Origin: Arthrobacter sp. MMS18-M83
GTDB lineage: Bacteria; Actinomycetota; Actinomycetes; Actinomycetales; Micrococcaceae
NCBI RefSeq assembly: GCF_026683955.1
Contig: NZ_CP113343.1
Location: 1,054,001-1,118,000, forward strand
Direction: 5' to 3'
DNA length: 64,000 nucleotides
The position numbers and the translations under genes were made by a program. Under the pieces are notes generated by a model. It ran no database searches, was not told the DNA's origin, and saw only the letters and a list, made by a program, of their open reading frames with translations. Of the stretch, positions 1-9,100 are shown in pieces (within the stretch, counting starts at the first letter, position 1; the number at the start of each line of letters is the position of its first letter).

Positions 1-39
1 GTAAGCTGATGATATTCGGAATCGATGAGAGGTTGGTCG

Positions 40-249
40 ATGGCCATGCGATTCGGGTCGATTTTCGGGCTGATCATGGTGATCTGGCTCATCATTGGAG
101 CGGTAGCCGCCGGCCAGCGCGGCTACTTCAACGCAGTCCCCGCACAATGCTCCCAGTTCGCGACAATCTCCTTGAACATTATTGCCGGTCCGCTCAACTA
201 CATGGGACTGAACCCTGTAGCCGGCTGCGAACTGCCTCGGCCGTCGTGA
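40..249 (+). CDS. small single-span membrane protein
   Basis: A 69-residue protein of unknown function. The first 24 residues form a hydrophobic segment (FGLIMVIWLIIGAVAAG), followed by a short tail with two cysteines. I chose the ATG at 40 because AGAGG lies seven bases upstream; an in-frame ATG at 25 and another at 46 are alternatives. Its stop overlaps the GTG that begins the next gene (GTGA), so the two were probably translated together. Similar short proteins are common in actinobacteria by my recollection, but I assign no function. Confidence 0.6.
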   Translation: MAMRFGSIFGLIMVIWLIIGAVAAGQRGYFNAVPAQCSQFATISLNIIAGPLNYMGLNPVAGCELPRPS

Positions 250-800
250 GCCGACCGGAAGATCCGCCGCTCCCCGGGCCGGAGGCCGACACCAGGCACG
301 AGTCCGAGGACCAACGGATGGACCGCAACTAGAATGAGCTGCTCCAAGAAATGCGCGTCCTCCAGACGGGGGTCCAAATTATCGGCGGCTTCCTGCAGAC
401 CCTGCCGTTCCAGCAGAGATTCGGCACCCTGACCGAGGCGCAGAAGTGGTGGTTTCTCCTGCTGGTCGTTCTGGCGACCATGACCACAGGCCTCATGCTG
501 GTTCCCGTCAGTCTGCACCGGCGACTTTTCCAACACCACGTCAAAGACCGGTTGGTCGCTGCAGGGGACATGATCGTCAAGACCGTCGTAGCGTGCGTAT
601 CCCTCCTGATCGCAGGATGCGCCGGACTGATCTTCAGCGTTGCCGTGGACCCCGAAGCAGGCCTCGCCGCCGGCGGCAGCATTCTTGCCGCTCTCGCCGC
701 GCTCGTACTCATATACCCCCTGCTTTCCTGGTCACCCCGGCGTAAAAAGCCAAAGCGGGAACACGCATCGGGCAAGGCGTCCAAAAACCCGGAACCGTAG
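246..800 (+). pseudogene. DUF6328-type membrane protein interrupted by an amber codon
   Basis: From GTG 246 the frame runs to TAG 330-332, then continues without a shift to 800. The residues around the stop read MDRN-stop-NELLQEMRVLQTGVQ. As I recall the DUF6328 family, this place reads RNWNELLQELRVLQTG, so the stop replaces a tryptophan (TGG to TAG). The rest looks intact, with four hydrophobic segments at about 448-510, 565-640, 670-690 and 690-730 and a basic C-terminus. The family is of unknown function. An internal restart at ATG 351 could still yield a 149-residue protein. A consensus error at one base is also possible. Confidence 0.6.
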
Positions 801-961
801 TTCGCTGACCGAAATCCGCGCTAGCCCAGGCCGTTTCGATCAATATCGTAAGTTTGCTGATCAATTTCCTGGAATCCATGGACAAGGGACCATCCGGGCT
901 ACTAATTTCGATGAGGTAGCAGGCTCACGCAAGCGTCGAAGGACCGACGAAGTAGGTGATC

Positions 962-1894
962 ATGTACCAGTCAGAACCGCAGCAAAGCGAAGCGGAACAA
1001 CCAGGTAGTGCCCAGCTTTTTCCACCGAGGGATCCCCGTTCCGGCTATTACACAGGATCTTTTCCCCAGCAAGAACAGAAGCAGCCGGGATTGACCGCGT
1101 CAATGGATCCCCTGCCTGACCACGGCGAACTCTCGTACACTGGCCATGGCCGCCTGAGGGGCAGGGCAGCCCTCATAACAGGGGGCGACTCCGGGATCGG
1201 AGCGGCTATTGGCATTGCCTTCGCCCGCGAAGGTGCCGACGTCGCGTTCACGCACCTGCCTGAAGAGTCCGAAGACGCGCGGAGCACTGCAGGCTGGATC
1301 CACGAGGCCGGGACCCGAGCCTTGTGCCTGCCGGGTGACGGCCGTTCGGAAGAGTTCTGCCAGTCCACGGTCGAACGCACAGTGGCCGAGCTTGGCCGGC
1401 TGGACACCTTGGTGCTGAACGCAGGGTACCAAAAAAACCGGGAAAGCCTCGATACCCTGCCGAGCGAGGAAATGGACAGGGTTTTCAAAACCAATTTGTA
1501 CTCCTTGATGTGGACTGCCCGCGCGGCAATCCCCCACCTCAATCCGGGCGCATCGATCATTGTCACGGCCTCCATCCAGGCATTCAACCCTTCACCCGAA
1601 CTTATCGACTACGCCATGACCAAAGCGGCGCAAGTGGCCTTCACCAAGGCGCTCGCCCAGGAGCTGGGACCGAAGGGCATCAGGGTGAACGCAGTGGCCC
1701 CCGGACCCATTTGGACGCCGCTGATTCCCGCGACGGAGTGGCCGGACAAGCTTACGGAGTTCGGGCAGGACACGCCGCTCGGCCGGGCGGGGCAGCCAGC
1801 GGAATTGGCTCCGGCCTATGTGCTTCTCGCTTCGGACGAAGGTTCCTACATCTCGGGAGCAGTTCTCCCCGTCACTGGCGGGAAAGGCCTCTAG
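962..1894 (+). CDS. short-chain dehydrogenase/reductase
   Basis: A 310-residue NAD(P)-dependent oxidoreductase of the extended-N-terminus SDR group (E. coli YghA-like). About 60 polar residues precede the Rossmann fold. The cofactor motif GGDSGIGAAIG, the NAG motif (LVLNAGY), the catalytic serine (VTASIQ) and YAMTK follow in the usual order, and the C-terminus carries SGAVLPVTGG. Start ATG 962 is preferred over 956 because AGGTGATC sits just upstream. The substrate cannot be read from the sequence; relatives act on sugars or aldehydes and are often stress-induced. It stands alone between two decayed loci. Confidence 0.85.
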   Translation: MYQSEPQQSEAEQPGSAQLFPPRDPRSGYYTGSFPQQEQKQPGLTASMDPLPDHGELSYTGHGRLRGRAALITGGDSGIGAAIGIAFAREGADVAFTHLPEESEDARSTAGWIHEAGTRALCLPGDGRSEEFCQSTVERTVAELGRLDTLVLNAGYQKNRESLDTLPSEEMDRVFKTNLYSLMWTARAAIPHLNPGASIIVTASIQAFNPSPELIDYAMTKAAQVAFTKALAQELGPKGIRVNAVAPGPIWTPLIPATEWPDKLTEFGQDTPLGRAGQPAELAPAYVLLASDEGSYISGAVLPVTGGKGL

Positions 1895-2194
1895 CGGCCG
1901 ATCTTTGATTATCCATCACGGGTTCAAGCGCGCGGAGGGGATGGTATGGACATCGACGTGGACAAGCAACACGCAAAAGCCGTCGAGAATCTCGCCTTCG
2001 GCGGCCGAGGTGTGGGCTCCATCGTCGAAACACTCTTCGTCAACCCGCTCACGCGCGCACTCATGTCGGCTGACAAATTCACTCCCGTGATGATGGCCGG
2101 CCCACTTCGGCATCTGGAGTCATCATGGGAACTGACACTGACCAGCGCAGAAGACATTCAGCCGCTGACTGCTAGTAGCCTTTCACTCGGGTAA
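1895..2194 (+). pseudogene. possible C-terminal remnant of an AAA+ ATPase
   Basis: The open frame follows the SDR stop directly, with no good start before ATG 1946. It contains AFGGRGVGSIVETLFVNPL then TRALM, which resembles the extreme C-terminal small domain of ClpA/B-like AAA+ ATPases (GGRG.G...NPL.RAL). Nothing upstream encodes the ATPase core, so if the match is right this is a fragment left by deletion. The resemblance is from memory of the family and is short. A genuine 82-residue protein starting at 1946 is the alternative. Confidence 0.3.
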
Positions 2195-2740
2195 TGATCG
2201 GTTCACGGTGCTTGCCTTTGTCGATGGCGGCCTGAGGTCCTTCATGATCGCTTCGTCAAATGACGGCGCGCCGCTTTGCTGTCCCTCGAATGCGCGCTGA
2301 GCGGCACGATTCACGTAGCGGGTGGCCCGCCTCACATCGCTGATAACGACTGCCCATTCCCCAGGTCAAATGCGTCTCGGAAAATCCCGATTTCATGTTC
2401 AAGAAGCTCCTGTCACTACAGCGACTCGATCAGTGCACTCAGGAGCCCGGCGACTTCCTCCGCGTCCTGTAAATTCCGTCGTTGAAAACGAGGGGCGCCC
2501 CTCGGCGCGCCAAGGCTCCGAATACTTCACGTGCGGCCTTCGCCCAGGTCACGTGGTCATCGCGTGGAATCGTCCGTAGCAGGTCCGCATGGGCAGCCGC
2601 GTTGCGGGTGTATTCTACCCACGCTTTCGCCGGCGATGTTGCGTTCTCGAGGCCGGTCCTGGAGACCTTGTGCTTGTTCCGGGCCGCGGCGTTCTATTCG
2701 GGTGCGGCACCCACGAACACCCTCCCGCACCTCGACGGGC
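2172..2740 (-). pseudogene. decayed gene or gene pair of unknown family
   Basis: On the minus strand a coding-like peptide can be followed through shifting frames. In order it includes NAAARNKHKV, AWVEYTRNAAAHADLL, TWAKAAREVFGALA, DAEEVAGLLSALIESL, QELLEHEIGIFRDAFDLG, EWAVVISDVRRATRYVN, EAIMKDL and IDKGKHREPIITRVKGY. Each frame change is repaired by adding one base to a short run (T near 2487, G near 2360, G near 2214), and there are in-frame stops at about 2694 and 2413-2418. This is a recently broken locus that may once have been two genes. I do not recognise the family; a plasmid or mobilization origin would fit the neighbourhood but is unproven. Confidence 0.45.
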
Positions 2741-2973
2741 TCACCCGCACCAATGTGAATAGACGTCGCCAAGCGGCACCACAATTCCCGCTCCTCGGCC
2801 CGCGGAAGATACTTCCGCATCAGCCACACCTCTGGCACCCAAGGTCCGACTCACGCCTATAGACGGAAAAGTGACAGCCCAGCACCGGGGCCTGGGGTCT
2901 ATTCTCTTATGTCCTGGTGCGGGGCCCGCGCGGTGATAGGCCTTCCTCGATCATGGTAACTTAAAGGTGACAT
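2741..2973. other. non-coding stretch before the recombinase cassette
   Basis: I see no supported gene here. The sequence is less GC-rich towards 2950-2990 and leads into the promoter area of the recombinase at 3008. One edge of the recombinase cassette may lie here, but I found no matching direct repeat downstream of 5898. Confidence 0.4.
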
Positions 2974-2986
2974 CGTAAGATTTACG
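2974..2986. promoter_or_regulatory. inverted repeat CGTAA-GAT-TTACG upstream of the recombinase
   Basis: A perfect 5-bp inverted repeat with a 3-bp spacer lies 22 bases before the chosen GTG start, directly followed by the palindrome GTATAC. It could be an operator for the Cro/C1 protein encoded two genes on, or part of a recombination core site. Neither role is shown. Confidence 0.3.
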
Positions 2987-3007
2987 TATACACCATTGGG
3001 GGTAGGA

Positions 3008-4120
3008 GTGACCGAGGCTCCGGGATCGGCGCGGTTGATCCTCGTGGACGGAATCACCCACCTTGACGAGGAAATGGCCGTGTTCGAGGCGATGCTGACC
3101 GGGTGGGAGCGGCAGCAGAAGTCCCGCTTGCTGGCAGATACGACGATTGCTCCCCGGATGGCGTTGCTGCGGCGGTTCACGGAATTTTCCGGCTCCTATC
3201 CGTGGGAGTGGACCGCCGGCGATCTCGAGGATTTCACGGTCTCGCTGATGTCCGGCAGCGCCCGCCTGGCCCCCTCGACGATTCGCGGCTACCACTTCAC
3301 CTTGCGGCTGTTTTGTGACTATCTGATCGACGGGCGCTACGGGTGGATCCAAGCATGCGCGGACCGGTTCGAGCAGATCCCCTCCCAGGTATGTCATGAC
3401 TTCAATACCGTCGCGCATCTGCATGACTACGAAGGCCGGCCGGAACGGCGTCCGTTCACCTATGACGAGCTGCAGCACCTGTTCGATTTCCTGGACACCC
3501 GGGTGGAGCAGGTGGCACGCTCGGGCCGCAAGGGCGCATTGGCCGCGTTACGGGATGCGCAGATGATCAAAACGACCTACGCGTTCGGGTTGCGCCGCAA
3601 CGAGTTGTGTCAGCTCGATGTTGCGGACCTGCGGCCGAATCCGCACATGCCGCACTGGGGAACCTACGGGTCCATCCACGTCCGCCACGGCAAATCGTCC
3701 AAGGGCGGGACCCCGAAGCGACGCACGGTGCTGGCCGTTCCCGAGTTCGATTGGGCGATCGAGGGTCTCAAGCAGTGGGTCGAGCAGGGCCGCCCGATCG
3801 TGCGCCCGAGGAACCATGCCGCGCTCTGGGTGAGCGAGCGGCTGAGCCGGGTCTCGGCCAAGCACCTGGACAAACGGTTCAGCCGGCTCCGTGCCGAGGC
3901 AGGCCTGGATGAGGCGCTGACGCTGCATTGCCTGCGGCACTCCTACGTGACGCATCTGATCGAGTTTGGCTACCCGGAACGCTTCGTCCAGGAACAGGTC
4001 GGCCATTCCTATGCCTCGACCACCGCGATCTACACCTCGGTCAGCAACGATTTCAAAAACAAGGCCCTCCAGGCCGCATTGAAACGCGTTTACACCCCGA
4101 CCCCGACAAAGGAGCCGTAG
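3008..4120 (+). CDS. tyrosine recombinase, first gene of a three-gene cassette
   Basis: A 370-residue site-specific recombinase. An N-terminal SAM-like DNA-binding half (about residues 20-130) precedes a catalytic half with every expected residue: arginine in FGLRRNELCQLD, lysine in GKSSKGG, HCLRHSY, the later histidine in VGHSYAST, and the nucleophile tyrosine in TAIYTSV. GTG 3008 is preferred over TTG 2996 because GGGGGTA lies just ahead of it. The stop is followed at once by the next ATG, so the three genes form one operon. It presumably moves the cassette. Confidence 0.85.
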   Translation: MTEAPGSARLILVDGITHLDEEMAVFEAMLTGWERQQKSRLLADTTIAPRMALLRRFTEFSGSYPWEWTAGDLEDFTVSLMSGSARLAPSTIRGYHFTLRLFCDYLIDGRYGWIQACADRFEQIPSQVCHDFNTVAHLHDYEGRPERRPFTYDELQHLFDFLDTRVEQVARSGRKGALAALRDAQMIKTTYAFGLRRNELCQLDVADLRPNPHMPHWGTYGSIHVRHGKSSKGGTPKRRTVLAVPEFDWAIEGLKQWVEQGRPIVRPRNHAALWVSERLSRVSAKHLDKRFSRLRAEAGLDEALTLHCLRHSYVTHLIEFGYPERFVQEQVGHSYASTTAIYTSVSNDFKNKALQAALKRVYTPTPTKEP

Positions 4121-4456
4121 ATGGCACGGAAACTGAGCATGCAATGGAACCTGCGCCAGCTCATGGCCGCCAAGGGCCTGTTCCAGACCAGCGACCTGAT
4201 CCCGCTGCTGGAAGAACGGGACGTCCACCTGAGCAGGCAATACGTCCACCGGTTGGTGACCAAGCCCCCGCAACGGGTCAACATCGAGCTGCTCGCCGCG
4301 CTCTGCGACATCCTCGGATGCACCGCCGCTGACCTGCTCGAGTTCCGCATCGAGGAAGTCCGCGAGTTGCGCCACGTCGCCGGCGAGGCCGGGCCCGGCA
4401 TCGGTGAGCTCCGACCGATCCGGGCGAGGATCCGCAGGCCCCACGAGCCACAGTGA
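4121..4456 (+). CDS. Cro/C1-type helix-turn-helix protein
   Basis: A 111-residue protein starting on the base after the recombinase stop. Residues 10-72 form a Cro/C1-type helix-turn-helix, including LSRQYVHRLV and a closing LAALCDILGCTAADLLEF typical of the class. The tail is basic and proline-rich. Its stop overlaps the GTG of the next gene (GTGA). Small XRE-type genes between two recombinase-like genes recur in actinobacterial cassettes. It may repress the operon or help build the recombination complex. Confidence 0.75.
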   Translation: MARKLSMQWNLRQLMAAKGLFQTSDLIPLLEERDVHLSRQYVHRLVTKPPQRVNIELLAALCDILGCTAADLLEFRIEEVRELRHVAGEAGPGIGELRPIRARIRRPHEPQ

Positions 4457-5898
4457 CCGGCCCCGCACGGACGCCCGCCCCGTGTTCGCGATGCGGTATC
4501 AACCGGCCCGCGGCCATCAGCGTGCAAGGCAAAAACATCTGCCAGGGCTGCCGCACCCGGCTGCAACGCAACCCCGGGCCGTGCCCGGGCTGCCAGCAAC
4601 ACCGGGTGCTCGCGTTCCACGACCGGCAGAAGAGGCAGATCTGCGCCGGCTGTGCCGGAGAAAAGCCCACCTACTCCTGCCAGCGCTGCGGCCGGGAGGA
4701 CAACTGCTACGGGCGCAACTGCGGCCCCTGCACGCTCGCCGAGCGTGCCACCGAGCTGCTCACCGACCCGGACACCGCCCAGATCCACCAGCAACTGCAG
4801 CCGGTGTTCAACGCGCTCATGACCGTGGACCGCCCGCAGACCACGCTCTACTGGTTCCGCCGCTCCGAAGGACCCCTAATCCTGCACCGGATGGCGACCG
4901 GCGAACTGCAGATCAGCCACAAAACGTTCCAACTGCTGCCCTCGAACAAGACCACCAACTACCTGCGCGACTTCCTCACCGCGCTCGGGGTCCTCCCCCA
5001 CTACGAGGCCAGGATCGAGCGGATGCTGCCCTGGCTTGAGGACCAGCTGGACACCATCCCGAAAGCCGATGCGGACATCGTCCGGCGGTTCGCCCAATGG
5101 CGTGTCCTGCGCCACCTGCGGCAAAAGGCCGCGCGCGATGAACTCACCAAATCCATGGTCCTGCAAGGCCGTGCGCAGATCAAAGGTGCGGCCCGATTCC
5201 TGGACTGGCTGACCCGCCACGACACCACGCTCACCGGCATGGGCCAGGCCGATCTGGAACGCTACCTGATCACCCACCCAGGCAGCGAAACATCACAGCA
5301 TGCCTTCATCGGCTGGGTCCGTACCAGCGGCATCAACACCAGCCTGCGTATCCCCAAGCAGCCCCGGCGCTTTTCCTCCGTCACGATGAGCGAGGAAGAA
5401 CGGTGGGGCCACGTCCAGACCCTGCTCCACGACCAAACGATGCGCCATTACACCCGCATCGGCGGCCTGTTCATGCTCCTGTTCGCCCAGCCCCTGACCA
5501 CGATCTGCCGCATGCACGCGGACCAAGTCACCCTCACCGACGACGGCCAGGTCACCGTCACGTTCGAGCGCACGCCGATTCTCATGCCCGAACCCCTCGA
5601 CCGGATCATCATCGAGCACATGAACCGGCGCGGCCAGGCCTCCTACGCCAGCCGGAACAGCCGCTGGCTCTTTCCGGGCGGGATCCCGGGCAACCACCTG
5701 GCCACCGAAAACATCCGCGGACAACTCGTTGACCGCGGCATCAAACCCTACAACTCCCGCAAAGCAGCCCTGTTCCAACTCGCCGCCGAAATCCCGACGC
5801 CCATCCTGGCAGAGCTGCTCGGCATCTCCACGACCACCGCCCTCCGCTGGGCCGCACTCTCCTCCCGGAACTGGAACGCCTACATCGCGCAACGCTGA
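4453..5898 (+). CDS. zinc-ribbon protein with degenerate tyrosine-recombinase fold
   Basis: A 481-residue protein. Residues 10-100 carry six CxxC pairs (CSRC, CQGC, CPGC, CAGC, CQRC, CGPC), enough for about three zinc ribbons. Residues 200-480 look like a SAM-like plus tyrosine-recombinase fold: MLLFAQPLTTICRM stands where active enzymes have the catalytic-arginine GLRxSE segment, YNSRKAALFQL stands in place of HxLR, and the end reads RNWNAYIAQR. The second histidine is missing. It is therefore probably a non-catalytic DNA-binding partner of the recombinase at 3008. Start GTG 4453 is fixed by the overlap with the preceding stop. Confidence 0.65.
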   Translation: MTGPARTPAPCSRCGINRPAAISVQGKNICQGCRTRLQRNPGPCPGCQQHRVLAFHDRQKRQICAGCAGEKPTYSCQRCGREDNCYGRNCGPCTLAERATELLTDPDTAQIHQQLQPVFNALMTVDRPQTTLYWFRRSEGPLILHRMATGELQISHKTFQLLPSNKTTNYLRDFLTALGVLPHYEARIERMLPWLEDQLDTIPKADADIVRRFAQWRVLRHLRQKAARDELTKSMVLQGRAQIKGAARFLDWLTRHDTTLTGMGQADLERYLITHPGSETSQHAFIGWVRTSGINTSLRIPKQPRRFSSVTMSEEERWGHVQTLLHDQTMRHYTRIGGLFMLLFAQPLTTICRMHADQVTLTDDGQVTVTFERTPILMPEPLDRIIIEHMNRRGQASYASRNSRWLFPGGIPGNHLATENIRGQLVDRGIKPYNSRKAALFQLAAEIPTPILAELLGISTTTALRWAALSSRNWNAYIAQR

Positions 5899-6103
5899 AC
5901 TCGACCCAGCAGAATACGACCCCTCCGCCAGTATCGCCGTGAGCCACGCCTCCCGGCAGGTCATGTAGCGGTTGCGCTCTCAGTCGATGAATCGAGGTGA
6001 ACGGGAAAATTTGCGAGGAGTGCGGGGATGGGTTCGAACCGTCCCCAATCCTGCGGCGTCGTGGATGGACGCCCAGCCTTCGGCTACCGACCGTGCCCCG
6101 GCC

Positions 6104-9100
6104 ATGACCATGTCCATCGCCAGGCTTTCTGCCCAGTCTGGCCTGAGGTACCTGTTCAAGACCACGATGATGGACGACGTCTCGCCCACTCCCCCGGATG
6201 CAACCCGCTACTACATGAAGGCCGGGACCCCGCAGGGGCGCTGGCTTGGCTCCGGTCTGAACGGCATCAGCCGGGCCCGCGGCGACGCCGTCACCGAAAC
6301 CGATGCTAAAGCCGTCTTCGACAGCACCATCCATCCGGACACGGGCGCGCCCCTCGGCCGACCGCACCACCAGCCTGCCGTCGCCCAAAACACCGAAGGA
6401 CAAATCGCTACGCGTCGGGCCGTGGCCGGTTTCGACCTGACTTTCAGCGTGCCCAAGTCCGTGTCCGTGCTCTGGGCGCTGAGCCCTCGGGCCCTCCAAG
6501 ACCGGATCCTTCAAACCCACCACGACGCCGTCGACGCCACCCTTCAATGGCTCGAAGAATCGGTCATCCACACGAGGGCGGGGCGCAACGGCGTTGCCCG
6601 GATCGGCACCCGAGGCGTGATATCTGCCGCGTTCGACCATTGGGAGTCGCGGGCTGGGGACCCGCAACTGCATACGCACTTGGTCATCGCCAACCGCATC
6701 CGGCGCATCACCGACGGCGCCTGGGTCACTCTGGACTCCAGGAGCCTCTACAAGGCCGCGGTCGCTGCCAGCGAACACTACAACGGACTGCTCTTCGACG
6801 CCCTCCACCGACACCTCGGGACAGACACCGACATCCGCGACCCCGCAGCCACGACTCGAAACCCCAGCCCTCAGCTCACCGGCGTCGACGACGGCCTGAT
6901 TCGCGAATTCTCCAAACGTTCCCGCCTCATCGAGGCGGAGACCGACCGCCTGGTGGCCGAATGGACCAAAGCCCTCGGCACTCCTCCTACCGCGACCACC
7001 ACCATCAAGCTCCGCCAGCAGGCAACCCTTTCCACTCGAAAGCCCAAACCCGAGACGGTCACGCCACTGCATGAGCTCTCCGCACAATGGCAAGCACGGG
7101 CCCTCGCCAAAGGCTTCGAACCCCGCCTCGTGCTGGCCAACACTGTGCGACGCGCGCATGCCACCCCTTTCCGAGGTTGCGACTTCGAAGAGTCCTGGCT
7201 CGACGCCGTCGGATCACTGACCCGGGAACGTGTCGCGGCCAAGCGCTCCACATGGAACCGGTGGAATCTGTTGGCCGAGGCGGAACGTGTGTGCGCTGCG
7301 ATCCGCTGCCACACGCCGGAGGACCGCAATGCCCTGATCGATGCCGTCGCTACCGCCGCCGAGACCCAGTCGGTCCCTCTGAACGAATACCGTTACAGCG
7401 TCCCAGCGGACGCGCTTCCCGATCTCCGCCTCGGCCAGCAGAGCGTCTTCGACTTCCATGGCTCCCGCCTCTACACCGACATCACGACCCTCGCCAGCGA
7501 GGAGACCGTCATGGAAGCAAGGAACGACGACGGCGGCCCCTCCATCCCCGCCACCCTTGCGATGGAGGCACTCGCCAGTTACAAACACCAGGGCAAATTC
7601 GGGCTGCACTTTGACCAGCGGGCCGCCGCTGCCGAGATACTGCTGAGTGGGAGCCGGCTGAACGCCGTCGTCGGCCCGGCCGGAACCGGCAAGACCACCA
7701 CGCTCGGCGCGGTCAAGGCCGCCTGGGAAGCGGAATTCGGGCCCGGCAGCGTGGTCGGATTGGCTCCTGCCGCGGCGAGCGCCGAAGTCTTGGGACGGGA
7801 GCTGTCCATGGCCACGGAGAATGTGGCTAAGTGGCTCTACGAATCCGTTGGTGCGGGAGCCGGCCATAGGGCTGAGCGCTTCTTCGCCGCCGAGCAGGGC
7901 CTCGGCAACTCCCCGGCTCCAAGCTCCCGCCTGGCACAGGAAGCTACCCGGTTGGCCGCCGAACAGGACCGGTGGCGGTTCCATCCGAACCAATTGGTCG
8001 TCGTCGACGAAGCTTCCATGGTGTCCACTCTTCAGCTCTCAGCGCTGGTGCACCAGGCCAGGGATGCCGGGGCGAAGGTTCTGTTGGTGGGCGATCCCGG
8101 GCAGCTAGATGCGATCGATGCCGGCGGCGTCCTCGGCTGGCTGGACCGGCAAGGCAAGACCGCGCGGCTGAGTACCATCTGGCGGTTCGAGCACGGTTGG
8201 GAACGCGAGGCCTCGCTGAAACTCCGCGCCGGGGATTTTTCAGCCATCGCCACCTACAACGCGCACCAACGGATCCGGCACGGCGCGTACCTGGACATGG
8301 TCGACAAGGCCTACCTGAACTGGCAGTCCGACATCCGGGCCGGTGAATCGTCTATCCTTATCGCCGCGGACAACGACACCGTGAGCATGCTCAACGAACG
8401 CGCCCAGGCAGAACGCGTGATCCAAGGTCTAGTGGACGCCGAACAGGCGGTACTTCTGGGCGACGGGCTGCGCGCCGGACGCGGGGACACGATCATCGCA
8501 CGCCGCAACGACCGCACCGTTGCTGACAGCAACGGTGACTTCATCCGCAACGGCACCCTCCTGGACGTCGTACGTGCCGGCAGGCGCGACGGCTCCCTCA
8601 CCGCGGTCCGCAGGGACACCGGCGCCATCGTCACCCTGCACCGCGAGTATGTTGAGTCTGCAGTGGAGCTGGGATACGCGACGACTGCCCACCGCTCCCA
8701 AGGAATCACGGTCGACACCGGCCATACCGTCGTTACCCAAGGACGTCTCACGCGCGAGCTTCTCTACGTCAGCATGACCCGCGGCCGTTCAGGCAACCAC
8801 GCGTACGTCAGCGAAAACGACCCCACCGACCACGAACCGCTGGACCCCTCCTTGCAACCGCAATGGCGTGAGATCCTCGCCGAAGTGCTCGCGGCTGAAG
8901 GTGCCGAACGGACCGCCCACGAAGTTCGCGACGCCGAAGAATCCAAAGCAGACAGCCTGGAACGGCTCAGCGCTGAATACGACTACCTCGCCCAGATCGC
9001 TGCCGCCGAGGACCTGACCAAGTTCCTTATCAGCTACGCCCCGGGAACGGCAGAGGAACTGCAACAATCCCCGTCGTGGGGAGCGACCGTGGCAGCCTGG

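Noticed and set aside
2860-6000. Terminal repeats bounding the recombinase cassette
   Set aside because: Comparing the bases around 2860-3000 with 5890-6000 gave no convincing direct or inverted repeat.
5899-6103. An origin of transfer beside the relaxase
   Set aside because: Only a short TCGAT-GA-ATCGA repeat was found at 5984-5995; it is too small and lacks a nick-site context to support oriT.
5741-7159. A 472-residue minus-strand open frame opposite the relaxase gene
   Set aside because: It is the mirror of a GC-rich coding frame, has Gly/Arg/Val-rich low-complexity sequence and no motifs.
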